Assembly: GCF_029625215.1 (NCBI RefSeq)
Contig: NZ_CP121197.1
Location: 2,604,001 to 2,668,000 of the forward strand
Direction: 5' to 3'
From: Aurantibacillus circumpalustris
GTDB taxonomy: Bacteria; Bacteroidota; Bacteroidia; B-17B0; Aurantibacillaceae
Length of the DNA stretch: 64,000 nucleotides
In this document: one piece after another, positions 1 through 8,899 of the stretch
Numbering within the stretch: position 1 is the first letter of the stretch
Layout of the letters: each line of letters opens with the position of its first letter
Notes under the pieces: model-generated
Seen by the model: the letters and a program-made list of their open reading frames with translations, nothing else
What the model was told of the DNA's origin: nothing
Databases searched by the model: none
Position numbers and translations under genes: made by a program

Positions 1-272
1 ATATTTCCGAGTCATTTTTATTTTAAGAAATCAGGTTGAATATCTACGTTATTATTTCGTAGAAATATTTGAGGCAAAACAAATAAAAACCTAGTACCTT
101 AGTAAAAAAGTAAATCTATTTTGAGCCGCACGTTATATATCCATTGCCCTATTTGCTAAATGTATGTATGAATGTGGCTTTACATTTTTTTTATAAAATA
201 ATTTTTAAAAATAGGGGTTGTTTGTGTGTGAGTTGTCTTAGGTATAGATAACACAAAAAAATAAAACAAAAT
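1..272. other. intergenic stretch at window edge
   Basis: AT-rich sequence with no credible reading frame. A short inverted repeat (TCTACG at about 42-47 with CGTAGA at about 57-62) is the only structure seen. The 3' part serves as the leader of the downstream lipoprotein gene, but I see no clear TAnnTTTG box. Confidence 0.4.
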
Positions 273-998
273 ATGAAAACGCTAAAATTAATTTCCAGTC
301 TAGTAATCTTAAGTATATTTTTTCAATCATGCCAAAAAGGTGGGCCATGGGGGATTATGGGTAAAGGTGACAATATCACCGAAACAAAAGACATAGGTGA
401 ATTTGATAGAGTTCATTTATCTATAGATGCTGATGTTTTTTATACGCAAGATTCCGTCTATAAAGTTGAAGTCTCAGCTCAATCAAATATTCTGGCAGTT
501 CTATCGACTGAAGTGAAAAGTGGTGTTCTTACTTTTGATTTTAAAAGAAATGTCTGGGATCATGAAAAGATAAAAATTACAGTTCACTCTCCTCGAATAA
601 ATGAAATAAACATAAGCGGAAGTGGTAATGTGACAACGCAAAACGCAATAACTACAAATGATTTAGAACTAAGTATAAGCGGTTCGGGGAGTGTTTATAT
701 TGCGTCATTAAACGCTGTTAGTTTAAAGGCGGATATTAGTGGCAGTGGGGATGTTACAATCTATAGCGGTTCTCTCATCAGTCAAAATCTTTCTTTAAGT
801 GGCTTTGGAAAAATTGACGCTGAAAATATTATGGCGAAAATTTGTACTGCTGATATCAGTGGATCGGGTGATATTACAGTTAATGTTTCTGATAATTTGA
901 ATGCAACTATTTCTGGAAGCGGAAATATTAGTTATAAAGGTAATCCAACTCTTGAGGTTGATATTAGTGGCTCTGGTAAGCTTGTCAAGATAAATTAA
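273..998 (+). CDS. DUF2807 head GIN-domain lipoprotein (putative auto-transporter adhesin)
   Basis: 241 aa. The N-terminus is a lipoprotein signal: charged MKTLK, a hydrophobic stretch and a lipobox-like FQSC with Cys20, so the mature protein is probably lipid-anchored in the envelope. Residues about 40-240 contain recurrent I-S-G-S-G turns (near 112, 133, 154, 193, 211 and 229), the signature of the right-handed beta-helix head GIN/DUF2807 family common in Bacteroidota. The family is often labelled putative auto-transporter adhesin, but the biochemical role is unknown. The start is supported by the signal peptide. It lies 96 bp upstream of a TonB receptor on the same strand; an imperfect hairpin (TGATCGT/ACGATCA, about 1029-1056) lies between them, so co-transcription is uncertain. 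Confidence 0.85.
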   Translation: MKTLKLISSLVILSIFFQSCQKGGPWGIMGKGDNITETKDIGEFDRVHLSIDADVFYTQDSVYKVEVSAQSNILAVLSTEVKSGVLTFDFKRNVWDHEKIKITVHSPRINEINISGSGNVTTQNAITTNDLELSISGSGSVYIASLNAVSLKADISGSGDVTIYSGSLISQNLSLSGFGKIDAENIMAKICTADISGSGDITVNVSDNLNATISGSGNISYKGNPTLEVDISGSGKLVKIN

Positions 999-1094
999 TC
1001 CATAAAATAAGTAATAAATAAAATAACGTTGATCGTAATTTAAAAGTTAACGATCAGTGTAAGGGATGAATTATGCCCAATAAAAAGTAAAACT

Positions 1095-3464
1095 ATGAAT
1101 AGATTTAATATTATTTTTTGCGCAATTGCATTTTTAGTACTTGTGTCTAATAAGAAAAAGGCTCAAACAGTTTCTCAAACAATACGAGGAACCGTTGTAG
1201 ATAAAATATCTCAAACTCCCATACCTGGAGCTGTTATACAGGTTTTAAATTCAAATCCTTTGCAGGTTGTTAGCTCCGACATGAATGGAGATTTTAAACT
1301 AACAAATGTTTTGGTGGGCAAACAAAGTCTGAGAATTGCTTATTTGGGTTACAAGGAAATTTTTATGCAAAATCTTTCGCTCAATGCAGGAAAAGAACTA
1401 GTTCTTAATGTTAACATGGAAGAAGACGCTATGCAAATGCAAGAGGTTGAAATAACCGCAAAAGTTGAGAAAAACAAACCACTAAACGACATGTCGGCTG
1501 TGAGTACACGTGCTTTTTCTGTGGAGGAAACACAAAAGTTTGCAGCGGCGGCAAACGATCCTGCGCGCATGGCTCTGGCCTTTGCTGGCGTTGTAGCGGC
1601 TGGTGATGGCAATAATAATATTTCAATTCGTGGTAATTCTCCCAATGGCCTTTTATGGCGAATGGAGGGTGTAGAGATTCCTAATCCCAACCATTTTTCC
1701 AATGTCGGAACATCGGGAGGTGGAATCTCTATTTTAAGCGCACAACTATTAAATAATTCTGATTTTTCTACCGGAGCATTTGCAGCGGAGTATGGTAACG
1801 CACTGTCAGGAGTATTTGATTTAAAGCTAAGAAAAGGAAATAATCAAAAGCATGAGTACACTGTTCAACTCGGGGTGCTTGGTTTAGATTTGTCCACAGA
1901 AGGTCCTTTTAAGAAAGGCTACGGTGGTTCTTATCTCATCAATTACCGCTATTCCACTTTATCAGTTCTAGGTAAAATTGGAGTGCCGCTTGGTAATGCT
2001 ATCACAAATTTTCAAGATCTTTCCTTTAATATTTCTCTCCCAACAAAAAAGTTTGGAAGCTTTGGCGTATTTGGTTTTGGCGGAATAAGTGATCAAACGG
2101 CTTACGCTAAAAAGGATTCTGCTTTATGGAATGAAGATAGTTTTTACAGAGCTGATTCAAAATTCTATGCTAATACTGGTGCAATTGGACTAACCAACAC
2201 GCTTCTTCTGAAAAATCAATCTTACCTTAAAACAGCTCTTGTTTATTCAGGAACGCAAAACGGATATAAACAAGATAAATTAGAAAACGATTACACAACT
2301 TTTATACGCGACTATGAGCAAAAGTTTGTGCAAACGAAACTAACACTTTCAAGTGTTTACACTCAAAAAATAAGTGCAAAAAGTAATATCAGAACCGGAA
2401 TCATTTTAAATCAACTCGGATATAGCCTTTCTCTGCGCGATATGACTGATACAACCGTACTCATTGATAAAATAAAAGTGGAAGGTAATACTCAAACCGC
2501 ACAAGCCTTTTTTCAGTGGAATTATAAGTTGACTAAAAAATTGACTACAAATTTGGGTTTACATTATTTTCAATTGTTTCTTAATAATTCTAATTCTGTT
2601 GAACCACGCGCTTCTTTAAAATATGAATTAACTCCTAAAAATAATTTAAGTCTGGGTTATGGATTACATAGTCAATTACAACCAATAGGTGTTTATTTTG
2701 CTAAACAAAATCTAACCGACGATTCATACACTACACCAAATAAGAATTTAGGCTTGAGTAAAGCGCATCACTTGGTTGTTGGATACGACAGAGTTTTAAA
2801 TGAATTCTCTCACATCAAAACAGAACTGTACTACCAACATTTATATAACATTCCTATTAGTAATGATCGAACAGGTACGTATTCCATTTTAAATGTCATG
2901 GATGGTTACAATACAGAGCCTCTTACAAATAAAGGTTTAGGAAGAAATTATGGTGCAGAATTGACTTACGAAAGATTCCTTCATAAAAATCTATACTATT
3001 TGTTGTCGGCATCGTTATACGATTCAAAATATAAAGCGGCTAATAATAAATGGTACAATACACGCTTTAATACAAATTTCGCACTCACCTTTACTGCCGG
3101 TAAGGAGTGGGTTTTAAGTGGTGGGACAAAGAATAGAATTATTGGTTTTAATATTAAATCTATTTATGTTGGAGGATTTAGATACACGCCAATTGATCTA
3201 CAAGCTTCTATTGCTGCTGGTGAGCAAAAGATAGATGATACAAAAACATTTGCTGAACAAAACCCAGCTTATTATCGTTTAGACATTCGCATCAGTTTAA
3301 AACGAAATTATAAACACGTAACAAGCACATTAGCTTTGGATATTCAGAATACAACTAATCGTAAAAATGTTGGAGGGCAATATTTTGATTCCGGAACGGG
3401 AGAGGTAAAATATTGGTACCAAACGCCTTTGTTGCCTTTACTGAGTTATCGTTTGGAGTTTTAG
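1095..3464 (+). CDS. TonB-dependent receptor with CarboxypepD_reg-like N-terminal domain
   Basis: 789 aa outer-membrane protein. A signal peptide (about 1-24) is followed by a carboxypeptidase regulatory-like beta-sandwich (about 28-115; begins IRGTVVDKISQTPIPGAVI), then a plug domain (about 125-245; ISIRGNSPNG and the AAEYGNALSGVFDLKLR plug end) and a beta-barrel ending in the C-terminal LEF with a terminal Phe. This is the usual Bacteroidota receptor layout, but no SusD partner is adjacent, so it is not a typical glycan-uptake pair. The substrate cannot be read from sequence. The barrel is short relative to SusC proteins (about 1000 aa) and fits the smaller carboxypeptidase-regulatory receptor class. 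ATG start with signal peptide. Confidence 0.9.
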   Translation: MNRFNIIFCAIAFLVLVSNKKKAQTVSQTIRGTVVDKISQTPIPGAVIQVLNSNPLQVVSSDMNGDFKLTNVLVGKQSLRIAYLGYKEIFMQNLSLNAGKELVLNVNMEEDAMQMQEVEITAKVEKNKPLNDMSAVSTRAFSVEETQKFAAAANDPARMALAFAGVVAAGDGNNNISIRGNSPNGLLWRMEGVEIPNPNHFSNVGTSGGGISILSAQLLNNSDFSTGAFAAEYGNALSGVFDLKLRKGNNQKHEYTVQLGVLGLDLSTEGPFKKGYGGSYLINYRYSTLSVLGKIGVPLGNAITNFQDLSFNISLPTKKFGSFGVFGFGGISDQTAYAKKDSALWNEDSFYRADSKFYANTGAIGLTNTLLLKNQSYLKTALVYSGTQNGYKQDKLENDYTTFIRDYEQKFVQTKLTLSSVYTQKISAKSNIRTGIILNQLGYSLSLRDMTDTTVLIDKIKVEGNTQTAQAFFQWNYKLTKKLTTNLGLHYFQLFLNNSNSVEPRASLKYELTPKNNLSLGYGLHSQLQPIGVYFAKQNLTDDSYTTPNKNLGLSKAHHLVVGYDRVLNEFSHIKTELYYQHLYNIPISNDRTGTYSILNVMDGYNTEPLTNKGLGRNYGAELTYERFLHKNLYYLLSASLYDSKYKAANNKWYNTRFNTNFALTFTAGKEWVLSGGTKNRIIGFNIKSIYVGGFRYTPIDLQASIAAGEQKIDDTKTFAEQNPAYYRLDIRISLKRNYKHVTSTLALDIQNTTNRKNVGGQYFDSGTGEVKYWYQTPLLPLLSYRLEF

Positions 3465-3517
3465 CAATGGGATAACTAAGCTTTTTAATTTTTCGAGAGG
3501 CTTGTTTATTTAAGTTT

Positions 3518-4738
3518 TTAATCCATCATAGTAGCCTCAACGTCTTTTGGAAAAAGTCGGGGAAAAATATAAGGCGCATATTTAATCGGAAAATTTATTA
3601 AAACAGGCGAACGTAAATCAGAAGATTCATTTATTAGAAGTTCTTTATCAATTAAGTTTTTCATGATTCCTCTAGCGACATTTTCCGACTTTCCTGTAAT
3701 ACGCTCTAAATCCCCTTTTATTACTTTCCCCTTATATAAAGCTTCTTCCAAGAGATATCTGCTCTCTTTTCTCATTTCGTCACGAGCGGTCATAAGTGCA
3801 ACAAACTCGTTTAAGCGAGCGCTTATTTTATTTGGTTCAAGAATCGACAACATAAAATTTGTTTGATCTACCGCGCTTTTTAGAAAAAACGCACAAAACT
3901 CAATAAGAAATTTATTAGATAAATTTCCGTGACCATCATAATCATTCCAGCGTTTCATGTCGGCATTAGCAAGAGCACTGTAGTAATCTTTATTATTAAC
4001 GGCTAATCCACGTGAAATAGACCAAAGTCCGTCTCCATCAATTTTTTCAGTAATTGTAGCTGCTTCGCTAAATAAACGAACTACTCTGCCGTTTCCATCC
4101 AAAAAAGGGTGAATCCAAGCAAGTCGGTGATGCGATGCTGCTATAGCAATAATACGGTTAAGAGGATCAGAATTAGTTTCTCTCGTATAGCCTTTTTCAA
4201 AAAATGAAATAAAATCATTTAGTGCATCTGCTGCTGGAGCTATGTGTTTGCCTACTTCAACTTCGGTATTCCTTTTATGTCCTGGCTCAAGAATCAAATT
4301 AGTACCAGTCTTACTGGTAACAGTTCTGAATTCAGGAGGCATATTAGCGTAAAAGTTTTCATGAAGCCAACTTATAAATTTCCAGGAATAGGGATTATTT
4401 TCACTGAGTAATTTTATCTTCATGTTATGATTAACTATAACATGCGCTTGACTTTCAAGTTGAAGTATTTTTTTCTTTGGTTCTTTTGAATAGTTTTTTT
4501 TAAGTGCTTTTTCTATATCTAAAGGATGCGTGTAATGACCCTCAATAAGATTTGAATAATAACTATTCATTGGTTCAATAAGTTTGGCGACAGCTTGCCG
4601 AGTTATTGGATTAAACGCACCAGTAAGTTTGGCTGAATTTTTAATTAGTTCAGCAGCAAGCTCTCTCAATTCGCCGTCTTTCTCAGGAAATAACGGCGTC
4701 ATAGAGCTTGGTGAATGATATAAATTAGCCTTTGACAT
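3518..4738 (-). CDS. Fic family protein (class II AMP-transferase) with C-terminal winged helix
   Basis: 406 aa. The catalytic Fic motif HPFLDGNGRVVR (210-221) is complete, with His210 as general base and Asp214 for metal binding; the family transfers AMP from ATP to protein Ser/Thr/Tyr. An inhibitory helix motif S-x-x-x-E-G is present N-terminally (Ser62, Glu66, Gly67), placing it in class II Fic proteins that are self-inhibited. Residues about 325-395 look like a winged-helix DNA-binding domain (RITGKSENVARGIMKNLIDKELL). The promoter carries 12-bp iterated repeats that such a domain could bind. No separate antitoxin gene is nearby. Target proteins are unknown. Confidence 0.9.
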   Translation of the reverse strand: MSKANLYHSPSSMTPLFPEKDGELRELAAELIKNSAKLTGAFNPITRQAVAKLIEPMNSYYSNLIEGHYTHPLDIEKALKKNYSKEPKKKILQLESQAHVIVNHNMKIKLLSENNPYSWKFISWLHENFYANMPPEFRTVTSKTGTNLILEPGHKRNTEVEVGKHIAPAADALNDFISFFEKGYTRETNSDPLNRIIAIAASHHRLAWIHPFLDGNGRVVRLFSEAATITEKIDGDGLWSISRGLAVNNKDYYSALANADMKRWNDYDGHGNLSNKFLIEFCAFFLKSAVDQTNFMLSILEPNKISARLNEFVALMTARDEMRKESRYLLEEALYKGKVIKGDLERITGKSENVARGIMKNLIDKELLINESSDLRSPVLINFPIKYAPYIFPRLFPKDVEATMMD

Positions 4739-4862
4739 ACTGCAAATTTACGGAAAATTATGCGGAATATAATGCGGAATGTGATATCTGGTTAAATAAT
4801 TGAATATCAGTATTTTAATATGATTTTTCTGTATTAATTTTTTATAAAATGCGGAATATAAA
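4739..4862 (-). promoter_or_regulatory. Fic promoter with 12-bp iterated repeats
   Basis: Reading toward the fic gene on the minus strand, a perfect Bacteroidota -7 box TAAATTTG (4743-4750) sits directly before the ATG. Upstream are copies of ATTCCGC (plus-strand GCGGAAT) at 4774-4780 and 4762-4768, and a degenerate copy (ACGGAAA) at 4750-4756 that overlaps the -7 box. Spacing is exactly 12 bp. A further copy lies at 4851-4857. Phased repeats overlapping a promoter suggest an operator, possibly for the winged-helix domain of the Fic protein itself. That link is inference. Confidence 0.6.
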
Positions 4863-4873
4863 TCGCCGCCAAT

Positions 4874-5596
4874 TTATTTCGTAGCAACAATGGTAATCAA
4901 ACCATTCAGCTCTTTATGATAAGTAACAGTCATATTGTTTTCTTCAAGCAAATCAATTATTTCATCGCCTGAAATTCTATATTTATTATAAGAACTCACT
5001 TTCTGCTCCCAGGTGTTTCCATTAAACTCGTGTAACAAATCTGTAACCACAACATGCGTTGGAGTGTAATCTAAAAAACAGGTTAATATACGATTTGCGT
5101 CACTTTTTACGGGAATAAAACGACTATCGCCGATACGTTTTTCAGAATAATTTCTAAATGAAAGAATAAACTTACTGCCTTCTGATAACAAATCGCACGA
5201 ATACTCGATAAAACGTTCTATGTCGCTTTCGCTCTCCAAGTGTGTCAAAGTATCACCCCAACAAACAATCACTTCAGGATCTAAATCCTCGTATTTGGTT
5301 ACTAATCGCATGTCCTGTTCAACGGCCGTAACGTCCAATCCTTCACAATTTATTATAAGTTCGTCTAATAATTGTTTATTAAAATCGATTGCCCACACTT
5401 TAAATCCAAGTTTTGCCAATGCTGCGCTTTGTATACCATGTCCGGCACCCAGATCTAGGGCCATTTTTGACGAAGAAGGAATAATTCCTTGTTCTTCTAA
5501 AAAAAACTGAAATTCCTTTTGTTTGGTTTCGAAATCGCCTGTCATCCAAGAATAAAAGTTGGCAAGGTGATTTTCGTAATGTTTTTTTGTTGTCAT
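4874..5596 (-). CDS. class I SAM-dependent methyltransferase
   Basis: 240 aa from the preferred ATG (MTTKKHYENHL). The frame stays open further upstream, but that would run into the divergent pseudouridine synthase gene and adds an unnatural hydrophobic leader. Motif I of the Rossmann methyltransferase fold is clear (ALDLGAGHGIQSAALAKLG), followed by the acidic strand-2 end (VWAIDF) and a motif similar to VCWGDTLTHL in the post-II region. The N-terminal NHLANFYSWMTGDF resembles small-molecule methyltransferases. The substrate is unknown. It is divergent from rluF with about 52 bp between the chosen starts. Confidence 0.8.
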   Translation of the reverse strand: MTTKKHYENHLANFYSWMTGDFETKQKEFQFFLEEQGIIPSSSKMALDLGAGHGIQSAALAKLGFKVWAIDFNKQLLDELIINCEGLDVTAVEQDMRLVTKYEDLDPEVIVCWGDTLTHLESESDIERFIEYSCDLLSEGSKFILSFRNYSEKRIGDSRFIPVKSDANRILTCFLDYTPTHVVVTDLLHEFNGNTWEQKVSSYNKYRISGDEIIDLLEENNMTVTYHKELNGLITIVATK

Positions 5597-5648
5597 AATC
5601 TTTTGCCAAATGGCAGATATCAGCAAACTTAATAATAACTTAGCACTC

Positions 5649-6344
5649 ATGAAAATTGATAAATACATTGCATATTATGGTTACACGTCACGTCGCAAAG
5701 CCTGTGATTTGATTGATGAAAAAAAAGTTATTGTAAATGGGAAGATAGCGAACTTTAGCACCAAATTTAATGAGGGTGATGTTGTTGAAATTAATGGCGA
5801 AGTATTGAAGCCGCGGACTTTTGTTCCAACATTTATTGCATACCACAAACCAAAGGGCGTTGTGTGTACCACAGAAAAAATATCTGGAAATATAATTGAT
5901 GCCGTTAATCATACCGAAAAGATTTATCCTGTTGGACGTTTAGACAAAGAGTCTGAAGGCTTAATTTTATTAACCAATCAGGGAGAACTGATTGATAAAA
6001 TTGCCAATGCCGCACACGGACACGAAAAAGAATATATTGTTACTGTGAATTTACCAGTGCGCAATCAATTTTTAAAAGAGATTTCTGACGGCATAAAACT
6101 GCAAGGCGAAATAACAAAACCCTGTGTAGTGAGTCTGGAGCCAAACGCCAAACGTATATTCAGAATTATTCTAACGCAGGGAATGAACCGTCAGATCAGA
6201 CGGATGTGTAATGCTTACGATTATCAGGTTCTTAAATTACTGCGGGTGCGTGTGATGAATATTATACTTGGTAAATTAAAACCAGGTGAATGGAGAGATT
6301 TAACAAAAGAAGAACTAGAAACTTTGCTGGCTCAGATCGTTTAA
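5649..6344 (+). CDS. rluF: 23S rRNA pseudouridine synthase, RluF-like (RsuA/RluB/E/F family)
   Basis: 231 aa from ATG 5649 (MKIDKYIAYYG); an in-frame ATG at 5610 gives 244 aa but adds a non-conserved leader. An N-terminal S4 RNA-binding domain (IDKYIAYYGYTSRRKACDLI) is followed by the catalytic domain with VGRLDKESEGLILLTN, whose Asp (residue 99 from the chosen start) is the nucleophile. The AHGHEKEYIVTV segment resembles RluF more than RsuA, which would point to U2604 of 23S rRNA; that substrate assignment is by family resemblance. The stop codon overlaps the convergent TMTC-like gene tail by four bases. Confidence 0.85.
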   Translation: MKIDKYIAYYGYTSRRKACDLIDEKKVIVNGKIANFSTKFNEGDVVEINGEVLKPRTFVPTFIAYHKPKGVVCTTEKISGNIIDAVNHTEKIYPVGRLDKESEGLILLTNQGELIDKIANAAHGHEKEYIVTVNLPVRNQFLKEISDGIKLQGEITKPCVVSLEPNAKRIFRIILTQGMNRQIRRMCNAYDYQVLKLLRVRVMNIILGKLKPGEWRDLTKEELETLLAQIV

Positions 6345-8068
6345 CGAGCAGAATAAATTCCTAAAAGATCTTGGTAACTTTTATTTTCAGGATCGAGTTC
6401 AATTGCTTTTTTCAAAAAGGCGATTCCTTGTGGAATTAGCTCGACGCCGAAATACAAACTGGAGTATTTAAAATATAGTTCAGCATTACGTGGTTCTTTT
6501 TGAATTTGTTTTTGGAGCCCTTCTAAAAGTTGAAACCATTTGTCCGTTAATTTCTTCTCAAAATCAGGTTTAATCAATTCCGGTGAGTGTTTTTTCAAAA
6601 CACCAAAGTCGTGCATGGCATTTTCAATTTCATTGTTTTTAAAATAGGCTTGACATCTATTTAAATAATATAATTTATTAAAATCCGAATTCTCTATCGC
6701 TTTCGTGTAATCATCCGTGGCTTCTTTAAACTTTCCTAAACTAAAATAAGAAGAACCTCTATTGCTAAGTGCTTGAGGATAATTCGGCCTTATGTCAATA
6801 GCTGCATTATAGTATGCCAGAGAGGCTTGATATTCTCGTTTTTTATTTAAAATATCTGCTTTTTGTAAATGAAAAAGATAGTAGTCTGGACGTTCATTTA
6901 TTCCCGCCTCAATGTAAGATAATTCGTTTTTATAAATATTCATCCGACTATGTGTTTTTAGACAGAAGATCAAACAAAAAAGACTAATACAGATTGGATA
7001 TAATTTTGAGTCCGTATTAAATTTAACCTGACTTAAAAAAAGAATAATACCAATCATAGATCCGTAAATTCTTTGTTCGTAATGCTCACTTCCTGGCTTG
7101 GTTGCACCGAACCATACAGGAATTGCCAAAAGCATCAGGAAAATAAATAATCCTAGAAATGCTGTTTTTTTATTTTTTAGTCCTGGATAAAAGCAAAGAA
7201 TCATAAAAATTAGAAAGGTTGCTATTCCTGGCACAAGAGAAGTATTAACGATGGATGGTAAAACAGATTGCTGAATAGGAAAGATAATTTTCCCAATAAA
7301 AATTAAGTAACCTTGAATGAAATTCAAAAAATCTGTAAGAAAATTATTTTGGCTTGTTATACTCTCACTTGTTATCGAATTACGTATTAAAAGCCAAATG
7401 GCAGATACTGCAATCCAAATAAATGTGAAAGTGATATTTCTTTTTAATGAGTCTTTCTTAAAACCAAAGTAGAGGATTATGTATACCAAGGGCAATATAA
7501 TAGCACTTTCTTTTGTGAATAAGGCGCAGATGAAAAAGAGAAAATGAAACATGAGGTCTTTTCTTTTATTGTTATCAATAAATTTTTTAATATGAATAAG
7601 TGAAGCAAGAGTAAATACACAAAGTATTAAATCGTTTCGGCCAGGAACCCATGCAATGGCATGAAGTAACAAAGGATTAACTGAAAAAAGTAAAGAGAAA
7701 ATGTAGGCTTGTTTCTTTTCAACGTTGAAACCAATCAAAAATTTAAAGAGCAGTATCACAGATAATAGATGCCAGCATAAATTAGTGAGATGATACATCA
7801 TTGGATTTAATTTTGCAAGATGATAATCAAGAATTAATGAGATCATAAACAAAGGGCGATAGTACAAATTGGTGCTAGGTTCCGTAAAAGCAGATTTTAC
7901 ACTGAACCAGTCTTGTAAAAATGTAACGTCTTTTATAATCATCCATTGTTCATCCATGGATGTGAAACCGAAGCTAAGACTTTTGAAATAGAGAAATATT
8001 GCCGGGAGAATAAGGCCTATGAAGATCTGTGTTTTGCTTTTTAAAAAAAAAGGAGAATTTTTCTTCAT
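6341..8068 (-). CDS. TMTC-like membrane protein: GT-C type glycosyltransferase core with C-terminal TPRs
   Basis: 575 aa. Residues about 12-360 contain roughly ten transmembrane helices; residues about 385-570 contain tetratricopeptide repeats (for example ALSNRGSSYFSLGKFKEATDDYTKAI). The first extracytoplasmic loop has an acidic motif (TSMDEQW) where GT-C enzymes hold catalytic acidic residues, and WVPGRNDLI near 140-148 matches the conserved loop of the TMTC family of O-mannosyltransferases. The likely role is transfer of a lipid-linked sugar to exported proteins; donor and acceptor are unknown. It stands alone on the minus strand, tail-to-tail with rluF. Confidence 0.7.
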   Translation of the reverse strand: MKKNSPFFLKSKTQIFIGLILPAIFLYFKSLSFGFTSMDEQWMIIKDVTFLQDWFSVKSAFTEPSTNLYYRPLFMISLILDYHLAKLNPMMYHLTNLCWHLLSVILLFKFLIGFNVEKKQAYIFSLLFSVNPLLLHAIAWVPGRNDLILCVFTLASLIHIKKFIDNNKRKDLMFHFLFFICALFTKESAIILPLVYIILYFGFKKDSLKRNITFTFIWIAVSAIWLLIRNSITSESITSQNNFLTDFLNFIQGYLIFIGKIIFPIQQSVLPSIVNTSLVPGIATFLIFMILCFYPGLKNKKTAFLGLFIFLMLLAIPVWFGATKPGSEHYEQRIYGSMIGIILFLSQVKFNTDSKLYPICISLFCLIFCLKTHSRMNIYKNELSYIEAGINERPDYYLFHLQKADILNKKREYQASLAYYNAAIDIRPNYPQALSNRGSSYFSLGKFKEATDDYTKAIENSDFNKLYYLNRCQAYFKNNEIENAMHDFGVLKKHSPELIKPDFEKKLTDKWFQLLEGLQKQIQKEPRNAELYFKYSSLYFGVELIPQGIAFLKKAIELDPENKSYQDLLGIYSAR

Positions 8069-8213
8069 TTTAGTCGTATCGCTAAAATATACTAATTAAC
8101 TTAAAAATCACGGAAATAATTATTATTTGTAACAAGAGACCAAGGAAAATTTTCACTAAATGATTTAAAAATCCCCTAATAATACCGATATTAGAGCCTG
8201 TCAATTTATATTT

Positions 8214-8738
8214 ATGGAGTATTTGTTTGAGATTTTAAAAGTAACCCTGCCTGCTGTTGCAGTTTTTGCAGCAGCCTATTTAATCGTAAAGAGTTTTTTA
8301 GAGAACGATCAAAAAAGAAGAGATGGTGAAGTCAAGAAATTAAATCAAGCATCCATCATTCCGCTGCGACTGCAAGCTTACGAACGAATTATTATTTTTT
8401 TGGAGCGAGTCAACCCAAGTTCTTTAGTGGTTCGTGTCAATAAAAACGGAATGAACGCACAGCAGTTTCATTTAGAGTTAATAAAGACTATTAAAGGCGA
8501 ATACGAACACAACTTATCTCAACAAATGTATATGAGTGCTGGTGCTTGGGAACTGGTTAAAACGACCAAAGAAGAAATTATTAAATTGATTAATATCTCC
8601 TCAACTAAAGTACCACAAGAAAACAGCAGTAACGATTTGGCAATGATGATTATTAATATTGCATCTAACCTCGATAAAAAGCTACCAAACGATATTGCAC
8701 TTACTTACATCAAAAAAGAAATAAGTCATCTTTTTTAG
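8214..8738 (+). CDS. membrane-anchored protein of unknown function, conserved-type in Bacteroidota
   Basis: 174 aa. One N-terminal transmembrane helix (about 10-30, VTLPAVAVFAAAYLIVKSFL) is followed by a basic linker and a soluble helical domain. I recognise the general pattern (anchor, then PLRLQAYERIIIFLERV and a helical C-terminus) from uncharacterised Bacteroidota proteins, but no function is assigned. ATG start. Neighbours give no functional clue. Confidence 0.7.
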   Translation: MEYLFEILKVTLPAVAVFAAAYLIVKSFLENDQKRRDGEVKKLNQASIIPLRLQAYERIIIFLERVNPSSLVVRVNKNGMNAQQFHLELIKTIKGEYEHNLSQQMYMSAGAWELVKTTKEEIIKLINISSTKVPQENSSNDLAMMIINIASNLDKKLPNDIALTYIKKEISHLF

Positions 8739-8899
8739 TTCGAATTTAAAACCGAATTCCCGTGCTGTTTTTCTTTCATTAGTATAGTGATCAGATTATT
8801 TTAGTCTGACTTAAATTAGAATTATTTTTCTACATTTATAATTGGATCTTCGTGCATTCTAGTTTTTACTCAATATTAACGATCCGCTTGTATATAAGA

